Shown here in pieces: positions 21,240-33,000 of a DNA stretch of 64,000 nt. The position numbers and the translations under genes were made by a program. Every line of letters starts with the position of its first letter. Within the stretch, counting starts at the first letter, position 1. The notes beneath the pieces were generated by a model, which was not told where the DNA came from, made no database searches, and saw only the letters and a list, made by a program, of their open reading frames with translations. Origin of the DNA: Molanna angustata (lineage: Eukaryota > Arthropoda > Insecta > Trichoptera > Molannidae); assembly GCA_963576475.1 (NCBI GenBank), contig OY754967.1:23585914-23649913 (forward strand). Direction: 5' to 3'.

Positions 21240-23706
21240 ACATTGTTGTACACAAACTAAATAAATAATCATGAATGCTGTAGGTATAGTATTACACAAT
21301 ATTTAACTACTATGTGCACATTCTTGTACACAAACTAAATAAATAATCATGAATGCTGCAGGTATAGTATTACACAATATTTAACTACTATGTGCACATT
21401 GCTGTACACAAACTAAATAAATAATCATGAATGCTGTAGGTATAGTATTACACAATATTTAACTACTATGTGCACATTCTTGTACACAAACTAAATAAAT
21501 AATCATGAATGCTGTAGGTATAGTATTACACAATATTTAACTACTATGTGCACATTGTTGTACACAAACTAAATAAATAATCATGAATGCTGTAGGTATA
21601 GTATTACACAATATTTAACTACTATGTGCACATTGTTGTACACAAACTAAATAAATAATCATGAATGCTGTAGGTATAGTATTACACAATATTTAACTAC
21701 TATGTGCACATTCTTGTACACAAACTAAATAAATAATCATGAATGCTGTAGGTATAGTATTACACAATATTTAACTACTATGTGCACATTGCTGTACACA
21801 AACTAAATAAATAATCATGAATGCTGTAGGTATAGTATTACACAATATTTAACTACTATGTGCACATTCTTGTACACAAACTAAATAAATAATCATGAAT
21901 GCTGTAGGTATAGTATTACACAATATTTAACTACTATGTGCACATTGTTGTACACAAACTAAATAAATAATCATGAATGCTGTAGGTATAGTATTACACA
22001 ATATTTAACTACTATGTGCATATTGTTGTACACAAACTAAATAAATAATCATGAATGCTGTAGGTATAGTATTACACAATATTTAACTACTAAGTGCACA
22101 TTGTTATATTCAAACTAAATAAATAATCAAGAATGCTGTAGGATTTGTATTACAATATATTTAACTACTATGTGCACATTGTTGTACACTAACTAAATAA
22201 ATAATCATGAATGCTGTAGGTATAGTAAGAATTACACAATATTTAACTACTATGTGCACATTGTTGTACACAAACTAAATAAATAATTATGAATGCTGTA
22301 GGTATAGTATTACACAATATTTAACTACTATGTGCACATTGTTGTACACAAACTAAATAAATAATCATGAATGCTGTAGGTATAGTATTACACAATATTT
22401 AACTACTATGTGCACATTGTTGTACACTAACTAAATAAATAATCATGAATGCTGTAGGTATAGTATTACACAATATTTAACTACTATGTGCACATTGTTG
22501 TACACAAACTAAATAAATAATCATGAATGCTGTAGGTATAGTATTACACAATATTTAACTACTAAGTGCACATTGTTATATACAAACTAAATAAATAATC
22601 AAGAATGCTGTAGGATTTGTATTACACTATATTTAACTACTATGTGCACATTGTTATACACAAACTAAATAAATAATCATGAATGCTGTTGGTATAGTAT
22701 GTATTACACAATATTTAACTACTATGTGCACATTGTTGTACACTTACTAAATAAATAATATGAATGCTGTAGGTATAGTATGTATTACACAATATTTAAC
22801 TACTATGTGCACATTGTTGTACACAAACTAAATAAATAATCATGAATGCTGTAGGTATAGTATTACACAATATTTAACTACTATGTGCACATTGTTGTAC
22901 ACAAACTAAATAAATAATCATGAATGCTGTAGGTATAGTATTACACAATATTTAACTACTAAGTGCACATTGTTATATACAAACTAAATAAATAATCAAG
23001 AATGCTGTAGGATTTGTATTACACTATATTTAACTACTATGTGCACATTGTTATACACAAACTAAATAAATAATCATGAATGCTGTAGGTATAGTATGTA
23101 CTACACAATATTTAACTACTATGTGCACATTGTTGTACACAAACTAAATAAATAATCATGAATGCTGTAGGTATAGTATTACACAATATTTAACTACTAA
23201 GTGCACATTGTTATATACAAACTAAATAAATAATCAAGAATGCTGTAGGATTTGTATTACACTATATTTAACTACTATGTGCACATTGTTATACACAAAC
23301 TAAATAAATAATCATGAATGCTGTAGGTATAGTATGTATTACACAATATTTAACTACTATGTGCACATTGTTGTACACTAACTAAATAAATAATATGAAT
23401 GCTGTAGGTATAGTATGTATTACACAATATTTAACTACTATGTGCACATTGTTGTACACAAACTAAATAAATAATCATGAATGCTGTAGGTATAGTATTA
23501 CACAATATTTAACTACTATGTGCACATTGTTGTACACAAACTAAATAAATAATCATGAATGCTGTAGGTATAGTATTACACAATATTTAACTACTATGTG
23601 CACATTGTTGTACACAAACTAAATAAATAATCATGAATGCTGTAGGTATAGTATTACTCAATATTTAACTACTATGTGCACATTGTTGTACAGAAACTAA
23701 ATAAAT
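21240..23706. repeat. 78-bp satellite array
   Basis: About 31 tandem units of 78 bp, each beginning ACATTGTTGTACACAAACTA and including 'ataatcatgaatgctgtagg' and 'acacaatatttaactactatgtgc'. Units are nearly identical. A divergent subtype ('taagtgcacattgttat', 'aatcaagaatgctgtaggatttgtatt') starts at 22091, 22563, 22960 and 23198, and some units carry a 3-4 base insertion (AGTATGTATT). The array begins at the gap, so its real length is unknown. It lies between the ABHD16A-like gene and the 3' end of Hippo. Confidence 0.97.
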
Positions 23707-23929
23707 AAACTGTGCCTACCGCCGTGGCACAGTTGGTAAGCCGTTTGGTTTCCGTGCGGGCGTCCTGGGTTCGATTCCCAGCAGAGGAGAAATTTATTTA
23801 AATTTATTTCTCACGCAAATATTGCTTCTCTGGGTTGGAAACACTGGTTAGTTGGAAGAAATTGCCATACGGCAATAAAATCGCCACTTGCGCAGGGTGC
23901 AAGGAAGTGTTCATTATTATTATTATTTT
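23707..23929 (+). mobile_element. tRNA-derived SINE inserted in the satellite
   Basis: The head carries an A box (TGGCACAGTTGGTAAG) and a B box (GGGTTCGATTCCC). The tail 'ttagttggaagaaattgcca' ... 'cgccacttgcgcagggtgcaaggaagtgtt' is shared with the RTE-like LINE at 17371-17470, followed by (ATT)n. Satellite sequence resumes at about 23930-23951 ('tagtattacacaatatttaac'), so the SINE landed in the last unit of the array. Confidence 0.9.
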
Positions 23930-23951
23930 ATAGTATTACACAATATTTAAC

Positions 23952-24086
23952 GACTTTTTTAGTCCAGAATTTTTTACATTAATAAACAATTTTTATAAAT
24001 TATGATTGAGGTTACCTTTTTGCATTTCCATAACTACATACCAATATTAAAAAAAAATAATTGAATTGAATATTGAAAAAACTTAC
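23952..24086. other. Intron sequence downstream of Hippo exon 8
   Basis: AT-rich, following the GTAAGT donor at 24086. The last Hippo exon should lie beyond this point toward lower coordinates. Confidence 0.5.
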
Positions 24087-27000
24087 AAATTCAAAATCAG
24101 TACTGTCAACAAAATTTCTTTGAAATTTAGGTTGTTGATTATCATGTAGGCAGTTGTGTGGATGAGGTGGTGGCGCTATTGGCAGGGGTGGTAAGGGTGG
24201 AGCCACATCTCCTGTGTCCAATCTAAAACAAATATCACAAGTCAAGCTGACTGTGTATTTAAATTCCTTTCACAGACAATTTTGTAGACTGGCTTACTAT
24301 TTGCGACTTGGCTATAATCCTATAATTAGCCTGTTTTGACAATACATTAAACTGCTAAGCATCAGGTTATAATCAAGTCGCAAATAGTAAGACCATGTGT
24401 AGGTACTGGATGAAGTATTCAGAACGAATAAACTATAAGATATGCTTGATATTCTTTAAGCCTGGCAATGACTCGGCTCCACAATACATTCAAGAACCGT
24501 GTCAAAAGATGTGCCATCAGGAAGATATCTTTCATTGAGAACGTCTGGATTATAGAGTACCAATTCTTTAAAGAAATCATACAGTCAATAAAACGGCTTA
24601 CTATGATTAGTTCCAATGTATACAGCCCTTGACATATGAAGAGCTCAGAGTACACCACTTTCAGTAAATTACTTTGTTCCATAGTATCAACGATAGAATA
24701 ATGGCGCCCTTGGAGTGATCTTGTATTTAGGGCTCGACATATAAGAAAATACATGTGACAGTTTTATAAAGGTTAGCGTGCCCATAATCGCAGCAGACGA
24801 ATTGGACGCAGCCCATCAGATGGATTTTAGTATTCTTTATAAATACATGTGCGCACATCGGATTGTCGGCAATACCGATGTCGTTTCTACGAGACAAAAA
24901 TTTGATCTGTATGCTGTGTCTTAAAAAACATTTGAAAGTACATTGTTGCAAAGGTCAGGAAAAAAGTGATATGCAATACGCTGCACAGTGTCGAATCTAA
25001 ACTGATTTTTTTGTTTGTACAAATAAATATTTTTCTGCACTAAAATTCCACTCACATTCTTTCACTTGGCCCTTTCAAAAAGTAAATACATTAGTCATCG
25101 CAAAATGAAATCATGATAAATAAAATAATATGAAACATACCTTTGCCTGTCATCAATTTGATTAAAATTTGGTTGAAGACCTTCCAACGGATTGAGCATA
25201 GGGTGATGTATGATTCCCATATGATTGGAATTCAAATTTTTATTTTGATTGGCAGCTAATATCATCATACTACCATCTGTTTCAGTATCTGTGTTGTTTT
25301 CTATGGTTATATGATCAGGCTCCTTTTTGTCAAAATGCTCCAAAAATAATGGACGGTATTTAGGACGTTGGTTATCACAAGTTCCTGTGTCATGTCCTAA
25401 AAATTAGCATGTAATTAATTATAGCAGTTGAATAAGAAGAAATACATTAGACTGTAAAAGTAACACACCATAGTTTGCCTTATTTATAAAGTAGTATTTT
25501 TTATTGGAAAGTAAGTAATATAGTACAATAACTGAAATTATCAAAATAAGCTTAAATATATTTTTTTGGTTAGTTTAAACAAATAAATCCAAAATCGAGA
25601 TTTAGTGCTGCATCTCTAGTTAGCGCTATACAAATAACTTATTATTATTATTTGCTAATACAGATTGATCTCAAACCATAATTACTTTTCATAGTGGGTT
25701 CATCAGAGTCACTGTTGATAACCATAGTTCCAAGATCTGGTTGTTGTTCTGCTAATAATGTTCCACCACGACCCGGTACTAATGTTCCACAGTCTTCACC
25801 AACACCACCACTAGTGGAGCGCATAGTTCCACAATCTTTATCTTCATCCTAAAATATGAATGAACATTATAATTGGTTTCTCAAGTTATTTGCCGAAAAA
25901 TATACTTAGTATCCGCTCCGGGGATGAATAGAGCTACAAGCTCTGAAATGTCACCAATGGACTTGGGTAGGAGACTGTGAAATTCAGTACATGATAAATT
26001 TCAAACAGCTCTCTAAAAACTAAATTGAAAATATTTTTTTCGTACAAAAGACTTATACGATAATAAAATTTATGAAAAAATTCCTGTCTGTGTGAAAAAA
26101 AATCTGGATCAGAGATGACAAATATCATGACTCTCATGTGCATATTGAAATTATTATTTGACATAGTACCTGTTAGTTATGACTAAAAAATCTGGATCAG
26201 AGATGACAAATATCATGACTCTCATGTGCATATTGAAATTATTATTTGACATAGTACCTGTTAGTTATGACTAAAAAATCTGGATCAGAGATGACAAATA
26301 TCATGACTCTCATGTGCATATTGAAATTATTATTTGACATAGTACCTGTTAGTTATGACTAAAAAATCTGGATCAGAGATGACAAATATCATGACTCTCA
26401 TGTGCATATTGAAATTATTATTTGACATAGTACCTGTTAGTTATGACTAAAAAATCTGGATCAGAGATGACAAATATCATGACTCTCATGTGCATATTGA
26501 AATTATTATTTGACATAGTACCTGTTAGTTATGACTAAAAAATCTGGATCAGAGATGACAAATATCATGACTCTCATGTGCATATTGAAATTATTATTTG
26601 ACATAGTACCTGTTAGTTATGACTAAAAAAAAACACATAGATTTAAAGTATTTTTATTGAATACATTAGTAGTAAGAATTAATTAATTTGGGTAATATTT
26701 GGATAGGTAATGGTGTAAAAAAATTAAATATGACGTTTCAACGAAACAAATTAATTTACCGATTCGTCGTTATGACTTTGTTTGATCTGTGAAACAGCAT
26801 TTGCAGCCATACTTCTGTAAGCTTGGTTCTCTCTTAACTGATGTGCCTCAGCAATCATTTGTCCTAAAATGGTAGGCGGTTTTGCTGCACCTAAAATAAA
26901 AACATGTTGTAACAATTCATATACGGTAGGAAGTAAAGAATTTTCTAATACAAATATTAATCACAAACATAGAAATTCAATGAGACTAGAATTAAAATTA

Positions 27001-30000
27001 TTTATTTAAAACAAAAAAGAAACTATAAATAAAAAAATCAAAACATATTTAAGTTCATTTTAGCAAGTGCAGAGACTTTTTTAGGAATTATAAGGATATA
27101 CAATAATAATCTTTTTACTCTCCACACTATGGAATAGGGGAGAGTCATGATTTCGCAAAATTTAAGCGTATTTTTTTTACATCAATTTCTCAATGGGTAT
27201 CATGTAGAGAATGCACACTATGAGTTTCGTCGTGATGTGTTTGTGTGTATGGCGTATACGCTGTACGCCGTACGCCGTACGCCGTAGCATTTATCTTTTT
27301 TGTGTCCTCTCTACAGCCCAAACTATAAGTCTGATCGACTTCATATTAACGTCATATGTGTAAAGTGCAAAGACCTAGAGCTGATTAGTTTTCCATAGAC
27401 AACTTTTGATTTCTTCTCTATGAATTCATCATTTACGTTGTTTTTTTTTTGTGTCCTCTCTGCAGCCCAAACTATAAGTCCGATTGACTTCATATTGATA
27501 TCACATGTGTTAAGTCCATAAACTTAGAGCTGATTAGTTTTCCATAGACAACGGTTCATTTTTTCCCAATGTTTCTTTATGATTTCATCTATTAAAACTG
27601 AAAAAATGCTCTCACGATCTGGAAATTAGAGATATTTTAATTTGGTTTCAACTATGTATACAACACCAAGAATCTTCATAAAATTGTATTCAAAGTTGGT
27701 CAATGTTAAAAGAAAAATATTCAACGGTTTCAAAAATTATATTTTATTTAATGGATATTTGTATGAAACTTATATGTAACAAGAGAATTTTTTTATATTT
27801 GGCAATGTTCAGTTCATTGATTTCATATTGATATAAGAATATTAATAGCTTGAACTTAGAACTGATTAGCTTTTCATAGATATCATAAAATTTCTTCATA
27901 TGATATCACGTGTCAACATTGTCAAAATGCTCTAACGCTCTTTGAAACAAAATTTATCTGCTTTTTTTAAAATATTTCATACAACATAAGCAGTCTTCAC
28001 TATACTGCATTAATAGTTTGTCTATCTTAACATAAAAATATACTATCGGAAGAAAATTTATATTCCTGTTAGTAACATTTAGTATGAATAAAAATGTAAT
28101 TAGATAAATTTCTATTTATGGAAACGTTCAGTAATTTGATTTCATGTTATAATGTAAAGAGCTTGAACATAGAACTGATTAGCTTTCCATAAATAACAAA
28201 AAAAATCTTCATATGATATCACCTGTCAAAATTTGGAAAATGCTCTCGCGTTCTTTAGAACAAAATTTATCTGCTTTTTTTAAAATATTTCATACAACAT
28301 AAGCATTCTTCCCTATACTCCATTAATAGTTTGTCTATCTTAACATAAAAATATACTATCGGAAGAAAATTTATATTCCTGATAGTAACATTTAGTATGA
28401 ATAAAAATGAAATTAGATAAATTTCTATGTATGGAAAAGTTCAGTAATTTGATTTCATGTTATAATGTAAAGAGCTTGAACATAGAACTGATTAGCTTTC
28501 CATAAATAACAAAAAAAATCTTCATATGATATCACCTGTCAAAATTTGGAAAATGCTCTCGCGTTCTTTAGAACAAAATTTATCTGCTTTTTTTAAAATA
28601 TTTCATACAACATAAGCATTCTTCACTATACTGCATTAATAGTTTGTTTATCTTAACATAAAAATATACTATCGGAAGAAAATTTATATTCCTGATAGTA
28701 ACATTTAGTATGAATAAAAATGTAATTAGATAAATTTCTATGTATGGAAACGTTCAGTAATTTGATTTCATGTTATAATGTAAAGAGCTTGAACATAGAA
28801 CTGATTAGCTTTCCATAAATAACAAAAAAATTCTTCATATGATATCACCTCTCCAAATTTGGAAAATGCTCTCGCGTTCTTTAGAACAAAATTTATCTGC
28901 TTTTTTTAAAATATTTCATACAACATAAGCATTCTTCCCTATACTGCATTAATAGTTTGTCTATCTTAACATAAAAATATACTATCGGAAGAAAATTTAT
29001 ATTCCTGATAGTAACATTTAGTATGAATAAAAATGTAATTAGATAAATTTCTATGTATGGAAACGTTCAGTAATTTGATTTCATGTTATAATGTAAAGAG
29101 CTTGAACATAGAACTGATTAGCTTTCCATAAATAACAAAAAAATCTTCATATGATATCACGTGTCAAAATTTTGAAAATGCTCTCGCGTTCTTTAAATCA
29201 AAATTTATCTGCTTTTTTTAAAATATTTCATACAACATAAGCATTCTTCACTATACTGCATTAATAGTTTGTTTATCTTAACATAAAAATATACTATCGG
29301 AAGAAAATTTATATTCCTGGTAGTAACATTTAGTATGAATAAAAATGTAATTAGATAAATTTCTATGTATGGAAAAGTTCAGTAATTTGATTTCATGTTA
29401 TAATGTAAAGAGCTTGAACATAGAACTGATTAGCTTTCCATAAATAACAAAAAAATTCTTCATATGATATCACCTCTCCAAATTTGGAAAATGCTCTCGC
29501 GTTCTTTAGAACAAAATTTATCTGCTTTTTTTAAAATATTTCATACAACATAAGCATTCTTCCCTATACTGCATTAATAGTTTGTCTATCTTAACATAAA
29601 AATATACTATCGGAAGAAAATTTATATTCCTGATAGTAACATTTAGTATGAATAAAAATGTAATTAGATAAATTTCTATGTATGGAAACGTTCAGTAATT
29701 TGATTTCATGTTATAATGTAAAGAGCTTGAACATAGAACTGATTAGCTTTCCATAAATAACAAAAAAATTCTTCATATGATATCACCTGTCAAAATTTGG
29801 AAAATACTCTTGCGTTCTTTAAAACAAAATTTATCTGCTTTTTTAAAAATATTTCATACAACATAAGCATTCTTCACTATACTGCATTAATAGTTTGTCT
29901 ATCTTAACATAAAAATATACTATCGGAAGAAAATTTATATTCCTGGTAGTAACATTTAGTATGAATAAAAATGTAATTAGATAAATTTCTATGTATGGAA

Positions 30001-33000
30001 AAGTTCAGTAATTTGATTTCATGTTATAATGTAAAGAGCTTGAACATAGAACTGATTAGCTTTCCATAAATAACAAAAAAATTCTTCATATGATATCACC
30101 TCTCCAAATTTGGAAAATGCTCTCGCGTTCTTTAGAACAAAATTTATCTGCTTTTTTTAAAATATTTCATACAACATAAGCATTCTTCCCTATACTGCAT
30201 TAATAGTTTGTCTATCTTAACATAAAAATATACTATCGGAAGAAAATTTATATTCCTGATAGTAACATTTAGTATGAATAAAAATGTAATTAGATAAATT
30301 TCTATGTATGGAAACGTTCAGTAATTTGATTTCATGTTATAATGTAAAGAGCTTGAACATAGAACTGATTAGCTTTCCATAAATAACAAAAAAATTCTTC
30401 ATATGATATCACCTGTCAAAATTTGGAAAATACTCTTGCGTTCTTTAAAACAAAATTTATCTGCTTTTTTAAAAATATTTCATACAACATAAGCATTCTT
30501 CACTATACTGCATTAATAGTTTGTTTATCTTAACATAAAAATATACTATCGGAAGAAAATTTATATTCCTGGTAGTAACATTTAGTATGAATAAAAATGA
30601 AATTAGATAAATTTCTATGTATGGAAAAGTTCAGTAATTTGATTTCATGTTATAATGTAAAGAGCTTGAACATAGAACTGATTAGCTTTCCATAAATAAC
30701 AAAAAAATTCTTCATATGATATCACCTGTCAAAATTTGGAAAATACTCTTGCGTTCTTTAAAACAAAATTTATGTGCTTTTTTAAAAATATTTCATACAA
30801 CATAAGCATTCTTCACTATACTGCATTAATAGTTTGTCTATCTTAACATAAAAATATACTATCGGAAGAAAATTTATATTCCTGATAGTAACATTTAGTA
30901 TGAATAAAAATGAAATTAGATAAATTTCTATGTATGGAAACGTTCAGTAATTTGATTTCATGTTATAATGTAAAGAGCTTGAACATAGAACTGATTAGCT
31001 TTCCATAAATAACAAAAAAATCTTCATATGATATCACGTGTCAAAATTTTGAAAATGCTCTCGCGTTCTTTAAATCAAAATTTATCTGCTTTTTTTAAAA
31101 TATTTCATACAACATAAGCATTCTTCACTATACGGCATTAATAGTTTGTCTATCTTAACATGAAAATATACTATCGTTAGAAAATTTATATTCCTGGTAG
31201 TAAAATTTAGAATGAATAAAATATTTCATTGTCAATATTTGTGGTGTGGAGAGTTTAGTGTTGGCCACAACCCACTCGTTTATTTAAAGAATGAATATGT
31301 GCTTGAAACAAGTATATATAGATCCTCATACACTCCCTAAACTAAACATAAATGCTTGTACTATAGGTGAACGAAATCGGTCGTGGATTCAAACTCGCGA
31401 CCACTGGATTACTAACCCAGCGCGTTAACCGTTCTGCCATCACCCATTTCATAGATATTTCAATTATTATAATTTTGATTAAATATAATATAAAATAGTT
31501 AACACAGTGAAAGCAGATAATTATTAATTAAATTAGATTTTTATTTGTAAAAATAAAAACACGAATCCACAAGGAGTATGACCTTTATTTGCCTAAGCAG
31601 TTTCTTATGGCCACAGTTATGTATTCAATAAATAATATTTAATTTGTACATATAACCATTTACAATTAAGGCTGATTAAGTTACAATTACTTATGTTGTT
31701 ATTCTTATTTATTATATTTGTTTAAAAAAATATTATTGTATGTTGCCAAGGGTAATCTCGAAGGTTTTGATTTCGCTGGTTGGACCAGACTTGCCCCCCT
31801 GAGTATTTGCTGCATCGAAATCTATTTTGTGTCCTTCTGTCATCACGTGAATTGCTGAAACATTTATTTAATTTTGATGTTTAATCCAGTGGTCGCGAGT
31901 TCGAATCCTGCCTCGACCGATTTCGTTCACCTAAGCACAAGCATTTATTTGCTTATTTTAGGGTCTGCCTACTTCTAATAGCCACTTTGTTCCTGACATT
32001 TTGAATTTATAGTATATAGATTATTTTCTACATATTACAAAATTGAATCAAAATTGTTTTTACGAAATTATATTTTATTATTATACTCATAGAGATCATT
32101 TCTTACCAATAAATTCATGATTAAGCAGATCGCCAGCTGTAGCTCTCTCATCAGGATTCTTAACAAGGCACAGACTAACAAAGTCAATAAACTCTGAAGA
32201 CCATTTGTCCGGCTCCCTAAAGGAAGGTGGAGGTTTGGTGGGGATCATGAAAATGGCACGCATAGGATGTATATCTCCGTAGGGTGGTTTGCCTTCTGCC
32301 ATCTCTAGAGCCGTTATACCGAGAGACCAGATATCCGCAACACAGTCATATCCTATTTCTTGTATCACCTCTGGTGCCATCCAAAACGGTGTCCCTATTA
32401 CAGTATTACGTTTTGCCATTGTATCCTGTAATAAATATTAGATAATAATTGTATTCAATATTATATAATATTTATTGTAATCATTCTCATAAAATAGAAG
32501 TGGGTTAATTTTATAATTTGTCTATGACATATATACTCACTGTCTCACACTCTGATCAATACCAGTTAGTGCTTTAATAAATAAACAGTATAACTAAAAC
32601 TTAACTGTTTCATTCAATGTCATCATGGAGTATCACTTATAATTAATCATATGTCAACAAACTTAATAAATTTTATAAAGTATATATTTACCGTCAATTG
32701 TCCGGCAACTCCAAAATCTGCCAATTTAGCATGACCTTCAGAATTCAAAAGTATATTTCCAGCTTTGATATCTCTATGAATTTTTCTACGTAGATGTAAA
32801 TATTCTAATCCTTTGAGTGTATCACATAAAATTGTTGCTATTTCATCTTCAGATAAAGTTTTCTTCCTTAACCTCATTATATCCGATACAGAACCAGCAC
32901 CACAATATTCCATTACAATCTAGAATCAAAATTTATTTTTATTTTAATAACCTGAATAAAATACATAAGAGTGAAATAGTAAAAATGTGTGTCACTGCCT

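Noticed and set aside
21240..23706. CRISPR-like array of direct repeats
   Set aside because: Units are contiguous without unique spacers, in an animal nuclear context; it is a satellite.
23715..23790. tRNA gene suggested by GGGTTCGATTCCC
   Set aside because: It continues into a LINE-derived tail and has a second diverged copy at 38128; it is a SINE head.
31375..31447. tRNA gene on the minus strand
   Set aside because: Stems are imperfect and the unit extends into a repeat body found elsewhere in the window; treated as a SINE.
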